A DNA stretch of 64,000 nucleotides, from assembly GCF_027595985.1 (NCBI RefSeq), contig NC_073304.1, positions 213,310,500 through 213,374,499 on the forward strand. Reading direction: 5' to 3'. The notes under the pieces are model-generated. The model made no database searches, was not told the DNA's origin, and was given only the letters and a program-made list of their open reading frames with translations. A program made the translations under genes and the position numbers. This document shows positions 31,257 through 42,727 of the stretch, piece by piece; the first letter of the stretch is position 1, and each line of letters begins with the position of its first letter. The stretch is from Sorex araneus. Its lineage: Eukaryota > Chordata > Mammalia > Eulipotyphla > Soricidae.

Positions 31257-34200
31257 CTGCGAAACGGGAGTAGACGAGTGGGGCTTGCAGTGCAGTTGAG
31301 CCCGCCCGGGAACCCAACCCTAAATGGGGCGGGGGTGCAAGATCTGGGGTTAGAGGGGCTCTTAGAAATATGGGCCTGGGCTCAGAATGAAGACAGCAAG
31401 CTGTGGCGAGAGCACTACTGCAGGGATGAAGGATGACCTACCTGTCAAGAAGGGGTTCCGGGTCTTTGCAGCCTGGGGTGCCTTGACTAATGAATCAAGG
31501 TTAACCAGGGAAGAGGCCGAGGGGCCCAGGAAGGACTCCGGCGTCGGGCAGGCTCTGGCCTCCTTGCTGGGCTGGGGCAGTGCATCCCCCATCGCGCCCA
31601 GGTCAAAGGTATCTGGCTCCTTCGCGCCATTTTGCTTGGAACTGGGGATGGGGTCTCCAAACAAATCCAGCTCTGCAAAAGACCCGGGGGGCGGAGCTCA
31701 CTGGCCGGGGAAGGAGGGCAGGGTCACAGGTGTGGGCGGGCCCCTCATTGCCCGGAGCTCCCTCATCACCTGCCTCCTGCTTACCCACAGGGCTGCCGGA
31801 CTTCTGCGGAGAGGGCAGTGCCTGGGCATACTCCAGCCCCTCCTTGGTTTCTGTGGATCCCGCAGGCTTGGCAAATGGGTCAAAGGCCGAGGCACCACCT
31901 AGAGCTGACCAAGGAGGAGAGGAGAGAATGGGCTGATTAAAGGACCAGCGAGGGCTGAGCCCCTGCCCGGGCACGTGGCCCCCTGAACACACGGGCTCTG
32001 GTGCCTCCGGGTCCTCCACTTACCAGGTGAGTTGGAGGTCTCCCTGGCGGGCCCCCACGGGTCAGCCCCGGCATTGAGCTTATGGTGGGGGGAGCTCTGT
32101 GCCCAGGGGTCTGTGGCGGGGGGTGCAGCAGGCAGCGCTGGGGTCCGGCCCCAGGGCTCAGAGGAGGAGAGGGTGTGAGGGCCGTCCCAGGGCTGACTTC
32201 GGGATAGAGCACTCCCGGAGGGGACAGGAGACCAAGGATCTGCAGAGGGCCCCCAGGAGGAGCCGCTGGGCTCCGCGCTCTGCCTGAGACCTGAAGTGGG
32301 GACAGCACAGACGTCACCCCAAGCCCACAGAACCACAGAAACTTCCTGCAGAAAATGCTGCCGCCCCTGAACGGAACGGTTTTCTACCCACAGACACAGA
32401 GTCGCAAATAGTGGAGGGCTGGAAGCTGCCCACCTTCACCCCCACTGGGAAGCAGCCAGGAAGCTCCCGCAGGCTGGGGCCCGTATCCAGCCTGTGATCA
32501 TGGCCTGGACAGCAAGCAGGCCACCTTCCTGGTGGTTTCGGGGGCGGGGGTCAAGCTGCGAGAACAGTGGGCCTCCCCATGAGCCGGACGCCCCAGATGC
32601 CCCCCCCACCCCCGCCACTCCTCACTCTCTCCTGGGTCTGTGAGGAAACTGGGCTCAGAGATGGCCTGGGACAGGGGCTGTGGGAGGGCCCAGCGGGGCT
32701 GGGTGCAGCACTCTCACCTGGGATGTCCCAGGGGTCAGCAGAGCAGTGCGTGGAAGCCGGGGCCGCTGTGAAGACGTCAGCCAAGTCCAGGATGGAAGAC
32801 TGGAGGGCAGAGGCAGAGGTGGGCAGGGCGCGGAGGGAGGGTGGGTTACCGCAGCATGGACCCCCCCCCAAACGCAGCTCCTCCTCTCCTGAATTCCTTC
32901 CACAAACGTCTCGAATGACCCCTCACCTCCGAATGGTGCTTTCCAGGTTACAAGTGCTTCTTTTTTTTTTTTTTTTTTTGCTTTTTGGGTCACACCCAGC
33001 GATGCTCAGGGGTTACTCCTGGCTTTGCACTCAGGAATTACTCCTGGCGGTGCTTGGGGAACCATATGGGATGCTGGGGATCGAACCCGGGTTGGCCACG
33101 TGCAAGGCAAACGCCCTACCCGCTGTGCTATTGCTCCGGCCCCACAAGTGCTTCTTCATCGTCCACCCAGGGCCTGGTTTTCACAACCCGGGGAGACGGC
33201 GAGGCTGTGTAGGTGTCTCCCGGGGCCCCATGAGCGGAAGCGAGCCACATACCTCGGCTGCTGTCCACGGCCCCGGTGGATGTGAACCCCGGGAAAATGT
33301 GGGTAATTCTGGGGGTGGCCTTGCCCCCTACTGTGAGAGCACGGGCGAGCCCCACTTCATGTGGGGCGGCACCCCATCAGAACCTCCTTGGGGGAACCCA
33401 TCACCCAGGGGTTGTGTGGCCGTGCAGAAGCCGGGGAGGACTGGGGCAGAACGTTGGCACTCGAGGTGCCACTCTGAGTCAGGTGTTCCGGCCCTAACTG
33501 CCAGGGCCCACCCCCATTCATCTTCGCATTGCACTCTCCTGGGATGTCAGGGGGCTGGGAGTGTCCCCCCCCCTCCCGTTGGTGGTCCAACCCAAGTCAG
33601 GGAGTTAGCGGCGGCCAAGGCAGAGCCTGATCCAGGGGTTTCCGATCAAGCTCCCCTGCACCCCACTTTGCTGTGGGCACCATTGCAGAAGGGGAGGGTG
33701 GCGCTTGTGCCCCTTGTTTTCACTGGACACACACTGCAGTGGTGCCGCCCGACCTGACGCTCTTCACCCTGGTAACCTGCTTCTTCAGCTCCCCGGACAG
33801 AGTCCCCGCACCCCAGTTCCCCCTACCTGGCTGTTTTTCAGCTTCTCCTCCTCCTCCTTGCTTTCATCCCTCTCGGGCTCTCTGTCCCGTCGCCGGTGGG
33901 CCGTGGCCCCGGCACCATTGGCCATGGGGGAGTCCTCCGCCCGCCAGGACCTCACCTCCTGCAGAAGGGGATGATGGCAGCAAGTGGGAGGGGCCCAGGC
34001 TGGGCTCGAGGGGGCCTGAGTTGCCGTCAGGAGTGCGGGGGAGGGCGGGCGGGCAGTGAGAGGTGAGGGCCGAGGACGCAGAGGAGCTTGGTTAGTGCCC
34101 AAGCAGCAGCTCCGGCAGCACCTGTCCTGTCACCAACACCTGCACCAGCGCCTGCCCCGTCACCAGCACCTGCATCAGCACCGGCGCCAACACCTGCACA

Positions 34201-37200
34201 GCTCAGGGGCCCCGGCCACTACCTTCTCATGCTCCTGCCGGCTCAGGCGCAGGGCCAGCTGCAGCTGCAGGTCTTCATCCCTGTGGGAGACGGGGGGGAC
34301 GGGCTGCCGGGGTGGGGGGCGGGGGGAGAAAGGGGTGAACTGGGCCCAGAGCGTCACTCCCACTCCTGGACAGCAGTGTGTGGGGCGCTTCTCCCTGTGG
34401 GCTTGTGAGATGCCATTTGAAAAGCAAGACTGAATCAGGGACACGCCATGCACGGTGGTGCACGTGCCTGGCACCTCATGCTCCAGAGCACTGCTGGGGG
34501 AGCCCCCCCCACGACCACAATAAAGATGATCTTTTAAGGAAAATCCAGCTTGATCCTTGTTTTCTGGGGAGGACCCCGAACGTGCCCCCAACCCGGTTCC
34601 GTGAGGCCCAGAGAGTTGCCGCCCAGGCTGCGTGGAGCCACGGAGGGGGTGGCAGAGAGGACAGTTACTGGGCGACCACTGCTGCCTCTGCGAGGGACGG
34701 CTGATGGGGACCCAGCACTCCAGTGTCGCCTGGCGCATGTTGGCGTGTTTGCCCACACCCAGGACACTAGGTAGTGGCCTAGAAGACACACCCCGTCCCC
34801 CCTACTGCCCACGCACTGCCCTTTCCAGGCCCACGCTGAGAAGCCTGGAGGGGCAGCAGAGGGGGCACAGACAGCACCCAGGCTGTCTGAGGTGGACGGG
34901 GGCTTTGCAGTCAGAGAAAGGGCTGTGGGGTGTCTGTCGGCCCCCCAGCCCACCCTGCCCGGCCGGGCCTGACCTTCTCGGCCTCCTCTCGGCTCATGGC
35001 CAGAGCCAGCTGCAGCTGCAGCTCCTCTTCCCCGGATGTCTGCGGCCGCGCCTGCTCCAGGTCCGACGTGTAGCGGGGGGAGGAGGAGGAGGCTGCAGAG
35101 ACAGGGCCGTCGTATGAACACCTGGGTGCCCGCTGTGCCCCCGCGAAACACCCCAGAAAGACAAGGCTCAGAGCGTGGGCCCAGGCTGCGGGCAGGTTCT
35201 CTGCAGGCTTTGCTATCCCACCCCCCGGAGGACCCCCAGGTGCTCCACAGATGAGCTCCAGGAGGGCCCCGCCAGTACCCTGCAGAAGGACGGGAACCCA
35301 AGTCCCTCACTCCAGCTGCTGGGCACCTCAGTCCCCACCTCCCAGACGGTCCGGCTTAGGCCAAGCGGGGTGGGAGGGAGAGAGGGTCCCGTCGCTCAGG
35401 CCCAGCTCCGAGGCGCAGCTTTCCGAGAGCAGCTGGCCAAGGGCAGCTCCACAGCCTTGAGTGGGCCCAGCGACCAACAGAGGCTGCTGGCCCTGGTGGG
35501 CCGAGCCAGCCCTCCCCCCACCCGGCGTGGGTCATGAGACCGTCTCACAGTGCCCGTCTCAGGAGCGCATCTAATCAGGGACGCCCACCACTGTGGGGAG
35601 GAGCCCCCGGAGCTGCTATTCTCCCAGTGTCCTCAAGCAGGGGCCGCCTCAGCCTCCAATCTCCACACTGAACAACTGAGCTGGGGGTGCTGGCAGAGGG
35701 CACCTGCTCGGCGTGTGCGTTTGTGCTCGATCCCTGACACTGCGTAGTCCCAGCGCAAGTGGGAGTGACCACTGCCACCCCACCCCGCCCCAGCACTGAG
35801 CCAGGAGTAGCCCTGGTTCTGATCACTGCCAGGGGTGACCCCAAATCAACAAACCAAACAATGAAGTTCGAGAGCATTAACCCTGCCTTATGGGTGAGGG
35901 TACTGCGTGTGGGTGGGGGGGCACGTAATGGGGTCCTGGTCACCTAGCTTGAAAGGCCAGCATAAGGACTGGCCCACACACCCAAGCTATATTTCTGTCA
36001 CCCACTGTCCTACCCAAAAGCCTATTAAAAGGAATTACAGGGAGCCAGAGCGATAGTATAGCCGGGAGGGCGCTTGCCTTGCACGCAGCTGATCTGGGTT
36101 CAATCTCCGCCACCCCATATGGCCCCCAAGCCTGCTAGGAGTGACCCCTGAGCACAGAGCCAGGAGTAAACCTAGAACACTGCTGGGTGTGGCTCCCCCT
36201 CCCTCCCCAAAGTAACTGCAGTCAAATTACTGAGTACTACCACAAGTACCTGGAATCACAAGTACTGAGTACCATCATGAGCAGCAAGAATAACAATTAT
36301 TCAGTATCATCAGCAATACTATGCCAGGAGTACCAGGAATCATGAGTATCATCATGAGTACCAGAAATTACAAGTACCAAGTACCATCATGAATACCCTC
36401 ATGACTACCGAGTATCACAAGCACCAAGTACCAGGACACATGAGTACTGACTACCACCACAAGTACCGAATACCATCGTTGAGTACCATCACAAGTACCA
36501 GGAATCACAAGTATCAAGTACCATTACGAGTACCAGGACTCTCGAGTACCGAGTACCATCACGGATACTGAGTGCCATCACAAGAATCAGGAGTCACAGT
36601 GCCTGGACACCGTGGACGGCCTGTACCTGGAGAGTTACATCCCGGCCACCACCCCGACCTCCCTCTGAGGCCGCCCCCTTCTCCGGTGTCCCAGACTGCA
36701 CCCCGAGATCCCACTCACAGTTGTAGGACGATGGGGAGCCCCGAGTGCGGCCGCAGTCGTCCCCGTGGCGGCGGCTGAAGCCCAGCTGCCCGCTGCCGAT
36801 GCCCACGCCCTCCAGGGCCATGCGCTCCTTGGTCTTGAGGGCGTGCATCCGCTCCTGGCGGAGCCGCTCCTCGTCCTTGAGCAGGGCCATCACCTGCTTG
36901 ACCTTCTCGCGCACGTTGACGCCCTGGTCCTTGCCGTCGCGGTCGATGTGCTGGAAGTCCTTGAGCGTCTGGATGGTGTAGAGGTTCTCGCGGCACTGCT
37001 GGGCCACGCGCTCCGAGCCCGTCTTGAGCAGGTAGTCGAGCAGCGTCAGCGCCTTGTACACGTGCCGCCAGTTCTTGCCACTGTCGTTGAGCCGCCGCCA
37101 CAGCATGCCCATGACCTCGGCGAAGGCCACCGTGTTGAAGGTCAGGTCGGCGATCTCCGACATGAGCGAGCTGGGCGGCCCCCACGGGTCATTGCTGGTG

Positions 37201-37280
37201 GCCTCGCGCACCTTGATCTCCGCCTCCGAGTAGTTGTGCACGAGGTTCTTCACCTGGCGCCGCAGGGCCGACGTCGTCAT
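30922..37280 (-). CDS. EPN3: EPN3, epsin-3, endocytic clathrin adaptor
   Basis: Nine coding exons join into 640 residues (human about 632). Residues about 12-144 form the ENTH domain, which binds PtdIns(4,5)P2 and bends membrane (WGPPSSLMSEIADLTFN, NWRHVYKALTLLDYLLKTGS). Two ubiquitin-interacting motifs follow: EEELQLQLALAMSREEAEK at about 209-227 and DEDLQLQLALRLSRQEHEK at about 236-254. The C-terminal half is unstructured, with several DPW-type AP-2 motifs (ADPWDIP, ADPWSP, TDPWAQ, ADPWGP), a DPF, clathrin-box-like LDLFG and NLDSLV, and three NPF motifs for EH-domain partners (about 525, 538 and the C-terminus NPFL). The start at 37280 (MTTSALRRQ) follows the family, although the frame stays open upstream. 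All introns are GT-AG. Confidence 0.97.
31442..31672 (-). CDS. EPN3: EPN3 coding exon 8
   Basis: 231 nt. Completes Glu, then LDLFGDPIPSSKQNG to TRNPFLT plus one base. Contains clathrin-box-like LDLFG and NLDSLV and the first NPF. Confidence 0.95.
31785..31898 (-). CDS. EPN3: EPN3 coding exon 7
   Basis: 114 nt, completes Gly, then GASAFDPFAKPAGSTETKEG to KSGSPV plus one base. Holds the DPF motif. Confidence 0.95.
32024..32290 (-). CDS. EPN3: EPN3 coding exon 6 (DPW repeats)
   Basis: 267 nt, LRQSAEPSGSSWGPSADPW to ARETSNSP plus one base. Carries most of the DPW/PW motifs that bind the AP-2 alpha ear. Confidence 0.95.
32718..32799 (-). CDS. EPN3: EPN3 coding exon 5
   Basis: 82 nt, SSILDLADVFTAAPASTHCS to ADPWDIP plus one base. 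Acceptor CCCTCCAG, donor CAG/GTGAGA. Confidence 0.94.
32960..33143 (-). mobile_element. SOR-type SINE, reverse, full length
   Basis: Long oligo(T), GCTTTTTGGGTCACACCCAG to TATTGCTCCGGCCCC. Target repeats ACAAGTGCTTCTT flank it. In EPN3 intron 4. Confidence 0.94.
33827..33958 (-). CDS. EPN3: EPN3 coding exon 4
   Basis: 132 nt, EVRSWRAEDSPMANGAGA to EKLKNSQ, phase 0. Highly charged linker. Acceptor CTTCTGCAG, donor CAG/GTAGGG. Confidence 0.94.
34117..34203. repeat. 18-bp minisatellite in EPN3 intron 3
   Basis: Five or so units of the form CACCAGCGCCTGCCCCGT next to exon 3's donor. Confidence 0.8.
34223..34303 (-). CDS. EPN3: EPN3 coding exon 3 (second UIM)
   Basis: 81 nt, PVPPVSHRDEDLQLQLALRL to RQEHEK, phase 0. 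Second ubiquitin-interacting motif. Confidence 0.95.
34974..35092 (-). CDS. EPN3: EPN3 coding exon 2 (first UIM)
   Basis: 119 nt, completes Ser, then SSSSPRYTSDLEQARPQ to MSREEAEK. First ubiquitin-interacting motif. Donor AAG/GTCAGG. Confidence 0.95.
35680..35870 (+). mobile_element. SOR-type SINE, strongly diverged
   Basis: GCTCGATCCCTGACACTGCG, GGAGTGACCACTGCC and CAGGGGTGACCCCAAATCAA recall the SINE in order. In EPN3 intron 1 (coding). Confidence 0.55.
36040..36217 (+). mobile_element. SOR-type SINE
   Basis: GGAGCCAGAGCGATAGTATA to GGGTGTGGCTCCCCC. Full-length order with moderate divergence. Confidence 0.85.
36222..36600. repeat. AGTACCA-rich minisatellite
   Basis: Degenerate 17-35-bp units built from GAGTACCATCA, CAAGTACCAGGAATCA and variants, ending about 120 bp beyond the exon 1 donor of EPN3. 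Confidence 0.9.
36719..37280 (-). CDS. EPN3: EPN3 coding exon 1 (ENTH domain)
   Basis: 562 nt, MTTSALRRQVKNLVHNYSEA to GSPSSYN plus one base. Contains the whole ENTH domain and the following basic helix. Donor ACT/GTGAGT. An in-frame ATG 18 nt upstream (MSKSPA) is a possible alternative start. The transcribed exon probably begins at 37419, after a good acceptor (CTCTTCCTTAG), with a 10-codon upstream ORF at 37415. Confidence 0.96.
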
Positions 37281-37419
37281 GGCCGGGGACTTGGACATGG
37301 GCAGCCCCTGCCCCAGCCGGAGGCGGAGGGCCGAGGGCCACCGAGGTGAGGTCGCCGGCTCCACAGAGGGGCCGCTGTGAGCTTAGCAGGGCGACTGCGT
37401 CCCTGGGTCCCGCATGGGT

Positions 37420-40128
37420 CTAAGGAAGAGAGGGGGTCCGGAGCTGAGAGGCCGTGGGAAGTGGGGGGGCTGTCCCCTGGCTGACCACTCACTCCCCCAC
37501 TAGCAGCCAGGTTGGGGGTTTCCTGCACCCTGGTCTCCCTCCAGGAGCAGGCACCTGTTTGTATTTTCTGATTTATTCCTTCCCCACAGGCCCCTGGAGT
37601 GAGGCCCTTTTAGTTTCTCACACAGGAGGCCAGAATATGGTCCTGATTTCCATGGGGGTGGGGTGGGGTCCAAGATCACAGAGCAGGAATGGGGGAGGGG
37701 CGCAGGATTAACCCAGGATTGACCTCCCATGTGCGGGTTCTTGTCAAGAGACCCAAGTGGGCTCCCCAGAAAAGCCTATTTACCTCACCTCTTCCATTTC
37801 TGCCAGCATCTCGCCTGACACCTGACCTCACTTTGGCCTCTCTTCTGGTATTGCGAATTTGTGTCGTTTGAGCAACTTAACTCCTATGTCCTCGGCCTCC
37901 ACTGAGGCAGGGACTGGGCCAGCCACAGAACACCGGTCTATGTCCAGATAGTCATGATCTAGCAGAACCTAGGAAGTCCCAAGCTAGGGAAATCAGAGAA
38001 GACTTCCTGGAGGAAGCGATGACTGAACTGAGTTGTGAGATCCCAAGGGAAGGGTGAGGGGGAAGCAAGCTGGCAAGGTGAGGCAGGGTTCAGAGGGAAT
38101 ATTGGACACCAGAGGAGAAAAAAAAAAGCAACATTGGTGGGAAGTCGCTACCCCCTTCCCCATTGTACATCCGTGAGCACTGGGGCCAGAGCGGGGACGT
38201 GGCTCAGTCACACACACAACGTGTAGGAGGCAGAGACAAGAGAAACACCCAAGCCTCAGAGGACTAACCCAATACTTATTGCGCGTGTCACTGGTTTTGT
38301 AACTAATTCACCTGACGACTGCCGGGTCTCCGTCCCACCTTTGCAGTCAGGGCGCTTGCTGGGGGTAAAGCCAGTCTGGGCTCCCCAAAGCCACGGGGCT
38401 CTGGGCATATGCCGGGTCCCGGGCAGCAGCGAAGGGAGGATTGGGGCCCGCGTACTGCCCTCAGCACCACGCCGTTGGCCGAAAGCCACCTCAGCCCCCA
38501 GACAGACGTGCCCCTGAAACCCTCCTAGCATCTCCGTGACCTGGGCACACACACCCTGGGGTGCCCTGCAGACCGGGGTGCTGGTCCTGCTCCCCTCACC
38601 CCCACCCCGCACCCCAGCCCTGCACCTGAGTTCAGTTCAAAGGGGCCCTTGAGGCGGGTTTCATAGGGCCCCCGGGCAGGCAGGTACCTAAGAGCTTGAG
38701 GAAGAGGAGGGGGAGCCCCCGCTCCCAAGGGGAGCCCCCAGGTGGGCTGCAGGGGGCGGCTGGGAGTGCTGCCTACCTGCTCTCTGGGGCTGTCCGCCTG
38801 TCCGTCCGTCTGTCCAGCAGAGGCAGGCCTTCTGTGGGGTGCCCTGCCAGCCCGGGTTTAATTCCTGCCCTCCCCCTCACGGGTGACTCAGAGCGGGCTT
38901 CACCTCCCCAGCCAGTGGGCTGGCGGGTGGCAAGAGTCAAGATGAGAAATAATTGTGCCTGGCCCACGCCCCTCCGGGTGCTGGCCACTGAAACCAGCAG
39001 AACCAGTCGGGCATCCGGACTCCCTGGCCGGCCCAGCTCTCCTGCCCAGCCTGCCTGACCTTTCCTGGGAGTGGGGGGCGGGAATCGACTGGGGATTCCT
39101 CACAGCGGTGCCCCTCTGCCAGGAGCAGGGGAGAGGAGGGTCCTACAGGCCAGGCAGTGCCTGAGACCTCCCTGCCCTGAAGTTTGAGGGGGGACCCGCA
39201 GGGAGGGAGGGAGGGAGGGGTGGGGGAGACCCAGCGAGCAGGAGGGGAAGGAGGCGGCCACAAAGGAGAGGGAGCTGCTGGCACACTGCCCGCCGGTTAC
39301 AGGCAGAGGGTTTTATCGAACACAATATGCCCAGAATAAAAGCCAGTGAAACCGAAACCCCATGGCCCGCCGATAAGGCGCAGCGCAGCGGCCGCCGGCA
39401 GCCCCGCAGGGGTGGAATTACTGCAGTGACCTTGAGCCGGACCCTGTCAGGTGGAGGCAAGGACACCCAGCGGCCAGGGCCCCCGGAGGCCTGCTCAGAG
39501 CTGGGGGGTGGGGTGGGGGGGGGAGAGCAGAGAGGAAGGGTGTGGGGGGAGGGAAGGGAGACAGGCCACTGGGTACCGGGGTACCAGCTCAGCTCTCGCC
39601 CAGGGTCCCAAGGAGAACTTTATAGGGCGCCCTGGCAGCTCTCTGCGGGGACAGGGTGGGGGTGGCTAGGACTGGGGACCTGGGGGGACTAAGGCATCTC
39701 CAGAGTGGAGGTTCAGAGAGAGGGAAGGAAGCCAGACTCTAGGACCTCAGTCTGCAGGGCGGCCCACTCCCCACCGTCCCAGGAGAGGTGTGTGGGAGGC
39801 GGGGACGGGGTGCTGGGAGGACGGTGCAGCCCTAGCCTAAGAAGTGAAAGTGCTGAGGGTACTGGCGCGGGGTCGAAGGAGGAGGGGCAGCGGGGAGTGA
39901 CCCTAGGTCCCCTTTCTGGGGGGCTTCAGAGAGGGAGGGGAGGGGGCACCAAGCATCCAGGCTGGCTCCGTTTGGAAGCGGCTGCCTGGCCCCGGAGCCC
40001 CGCGGGAGAGTCTGTCCCAAGGCTGCCCGCCGCCCGCGCCCCCCGCGCGGGAGCCCAGAGCCCACGCCCAGCGCCCGCGCCTGCGCCCAGGCCCCGCGCC
40101 CCCGCCCTGCCGGGAGGAGCCCTCTTAC
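37420..40128 (-). other. EPN3: EPN3 5' intron (candidate)
   Basis: Candidate first intron between the acceptor at 37421-37420 and the donor GTAAGAGG at 40128. No coding exon was recognised. A GTACCT donor-like site at about 38684 might mark an alternative first exon. Confidence 0.5.
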
Positions 40129-40460
40129 CTGGGGTGCCGGCGCCCTTGGCCCCAGCCCCGGCACCGGGACCACGAGCCGCCTCCGCAGTGACCCTGAGCG
40201 CCAGGGGGACGGCACAGCCTGGGCAGTGCGCCCAGAGCCATCCACCAGAGACCCCCGCGCGCGCGGGCGGAGACCCTCCTTCTCGGGAGGGGCAGCCCCC
40301 CTGCAAGGGCGCGGCCGGGTCCCCGGTGGGGGGGGGGCTGCGTCCAGGGCCCCTGGCTCTGGCTCCGCTGCCCTCTGAGCTGCCCCCTGTGGCAGCACGG
40401 GGCGGGCGAGGAAAGTTGCTGGGCTGGCCGGGCAGGTCCGCCTCAGCGGTAACAGGACCC
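39900..40460. promoter_or_regulatory. EPN3: CpG-rich promoter region and non-coding exon 1 of EPN3 (candidate)
   Basis: CpG-dense stretch about 2.7 kb upstream of the start codon. Within it CACCCCAG/GTAAGAGG (40129/40128) on the minus strand is a near-ideal donor for a 5' UTR exon. Exon start not determinable. Confidence 0.5.
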
Positions 40461-40904
40461 GGGAGGGACGCACAGCAGTTAACCCCTTCCTGCTGGCTGC
40501 GCTTAGCCCCGGGAGAGCGCCTGGGACTGCAGGATGCACGCCAAACTAGGAACCCACCTCACCCTGCCGGGGGTGTTAACCCTTCCTCTGCCCACTCCGT
40601 AAGAAATAGGTGGGGACCATGCACACCAGCTCTCGCGTGCCTCCCCCTGCAGTGAGGACAGTTCCAGGCCCATCTGGAGGCTGTCCCCCCTCCCTCCTCC
40701 CTGCCCACTCTGCCACCAGGCACAGCCTCTCCGACACCTCCTGTAAACCTCCCACCACCAACTGGAGATGCCTGGTCCAGGGAGGTCCTTATCCAAAACA
40801 CCAAATGCAGAGACCAGAGGATGGGAAACCCCAGGCCAATCTGGAGTGTCACTACTCCTCCATCATCCCATCGGGCAAAGCGTTCCCCGCAGCCCAGTTC
40901 CCGT

Positions 40905-41031
40905 TTGTTTTGTTTTGGGGCCACACCCAGCAGTGCTGGGACGAGAGGGGGGGGTTGTTACTCCTGGCTTGGCAGTCAGGAATTCTTTCTAGCAAGCTCA
41001 GGGGACCATTGGGGATGTTGAAGATCATCGA
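40905..41031 (-). mobile_element. SOR-type SINE, truncated reverse copy
   Basis: TTTTGGGGCCACACCCAGCA to GGGGATGTTGAAGATCATCG, lacking the head and running into a G/GA tract. Confidence 0.75.
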
Positions 41032-41083
41032 CGGGGGGGGGGGGGGGGGGGGGGGGGGGGAGAGAGAGAGAGAGAGAGAGAAG
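41032..41083. repeat. G tract followed by (GA)n
   Basis: About 27 G residues followed by GAGAGA to 41082. The poly(G) length is likely unreliable in assembly. Confidence 0.9.
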
Positions 41084-41225
41084 TACCATGCCCCGAGGTC
41101 ACTTCTAAGACACTCTTAAGGTCCGTGCGCCTGACAGCTGAACAGGGGTGAGATCAACTAAAATCCAGAATAAGAACCATGAACCCGTGACAAAGGGATC
41201 TGGCCCTGAGCGTTTAAGAGTGAGG

Positions 41226-41396
41226 TCATGGGCTCGAGCGGTAGCACAGCAGCTAAGGCACTTACCTTGCACGGGGTTGACTCAGTCCCCAGCCTTCATC
41301 TGGTCCCTGAGCCCAGCCAGGAGTGATCCCTGAGCGCAGAACCAGGAGTAAGCCCATGTACTGCCGGGTGTGGTCCCCCACTCATAAATAAATAAA
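41226..41396 (+). mobile_element. SOR-type SINE with AAATAAATAAAT tail
   Basis: GGGCTCGAGCGGTAGCACAG to GTGTGGTCCCCCACTC plus tail. Confidence 0.85.
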
Positions 41397-41863
41397 TGTG
41401 TGGTCACTATGCAATTTGCTCTCTGCACAGTGAACGGCCTCCTTGGACCCAGCTGGAGAGGGGGGAGCGGTTGTGGGGTATTTGGCACCGAGGCCTCTTA
41501 GCCTCACACTTGCTCATACCTGCTGATGACTCAGCGGGCATGGCCCAGAAAGCATGAGCGAGGGGCGCTGTGGGTCCCGGCACATCCAGAGTCACCCTGC
41601 TGCTGTGGCTGACTTGCTCTTCTCGCCAACCCACACCCCACCTCCCCAGCTTGCCACCCTCTCCCCTTCTGCTGGATGGCTCCAGGGACAGCAAAAGGGA
41701 CCGCTTCAGAGACTTTTCCCTCCAGGGCCAGGGAACAGGAAGGGCCTGGCTATTAACCAACTGCATTCGAGGTGTATAACCGTCTGCTGTCGTTTGGCTC
41801 TTGTGTTTTCGGTGTTGTTGAGGTTTGGGTATACAACCACCAAACTTTAAAATGTGCCTGTCA

Positions 41864-42008
41864 GAGGCCGAAGCGATAGTACAGCGGGTTGGGTGTTTTG
41901 CCTTGCACACGGTCGACCTGGGTTATATCCCCGGGACATCCCATATGGGTCCCGAGCATCACCAGGAGTAAACCTTGAGCCATGCCAGGTGTGACCCCAA
42001 AAAGCAAA
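41864..42008 (+). mobile_element. SOR-type SINE
   Basis: GAGGCCGAAGCGATAGTACA to GTGTGACCCCAAAAAGCAAA. Flanked by AAAATGTGCCTGTCA / AAAATGTGCGTGTCA. Confidence 0.88.
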
Positions 42009-42019
42009 ATAAAATAAAA

Positions 42020-42185
42020 TGTGCGTGTCAATGTGGCAGGCTTGTGGGGGGGGAGGGAACCTAGGAAGTTTGGGGAGACTGGCGATGGTAAGTTGACATT
42101 GATGGTGGGATTGGTGATAGAACGTTCATTATATATCAAAAATTCAACGGTCAATAACTTTATAGATCACGGTTCTTTGATTTAA
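42020..42185 (+). mobile_element. possible LINE-1 3' end fragment
   Basis: GTTGACATTGATGGTGGGAT ... GTCAATAACTTTATAGATCA resembles the 3' end common to laurasiatherian L1 elements. Homology judged by eye. Confidence 0.4.
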
Positions 42186-42188
42186 AAC

Positions 42189-42334
42189 GTATTTTGGTTT
42201 TGGGTCACACCTGGCGATGCTTAGGGGTCACTCCTAGTCCTGTTCGAGGTGCCATATGGGATGTAGGGAATTAGATCCCAGTTGACTGCAGGCAAGGCAA
42301 ATGCCCTAGCTACTGTACTATTGCTCTGGCTCCT
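42189..42334 (-). mobile_element. SOR-type SINE, reverse, diverged
   Basis: TTTTGGTTTTGGGTCACACC to CTATTGCTCTGGCTCC. The central part is shortened. Confidence 0.8.
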
Positions 42335-42371
42335 AATTAAGTTGTTTTAAATAAAGAGATGCAGCCGTCAG

Positions 42372-42516
42372 ACCTTGCATTCTACATGGCTGACTCAGTT
42401 TAGTGATCCCTGGTACCCCATAAGGTCCTCGGAGCACCAACAGGAGCCAGTCCTTCAACACAGAGCTAGAAATAAGCCCTGCATATCTCCAGGTATGGCC
42501 AGAACACCCCCTCCAA
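42372..42516 (+). mobile_element. SOR-type SINE, diverged fragment
   Basis: GACCTTGCATTCTACATGGC, GTGATCCCTGGTACCCC, CAACAGGAGCCAGTCC in SINE order. Confidence 0.6.
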
Positions 42517-42574
42517 GATAAAAATGCAGCAGTCAAGACCCAGTGAGAACGAAGAGGTTGCAACGTAAAGGCTC

Positions 42575-42580
42575 TTTATT
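42575..42580 (-). terminator. MYCBPAP: MYCBPAP poly(A) signal
   Basis: AATAAA on the minus strand only about 45 nt after the stop codon, giving a very short 3' UTR. Confidence 0.85.
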
Positions 42581-42625
42581 GGTGCTCTGTTCTCAGTTTC
42601 CCGGAAGGTGGCCCAGGCACTGGGG

Positions 42626-42727
42626 TCAGGTGCAGAGTCGCAAGGTCTCCTCCACATTCGTGCTGGGGCTGAGCCCATCGGCCAGGGCCATGAGGTCAGT
42701 GAGCAGGTTTTCCAGCAGCCCGTAGAC
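42626..42727 (-). CDS. MYCBPAP: MYCBPAP last coding exon (exon r)
   Basis: 102 nt, VYGLLENLLTDLMALADGLS to LRLCT and TGA. Acceptor TCTTCCAG. Confidence 0.95.
   Translation of the reverse strand, partial: VYGLLENLLTDLMALADGLSPSTNVEETLRLCT

Noticed and set aside
39705-40655. A 316-codon plus-strand frame over the EPN3 promoter region.
   Set aside because: CpG-island artefact with Pro/Ala/Arg runs and no conserved motif.
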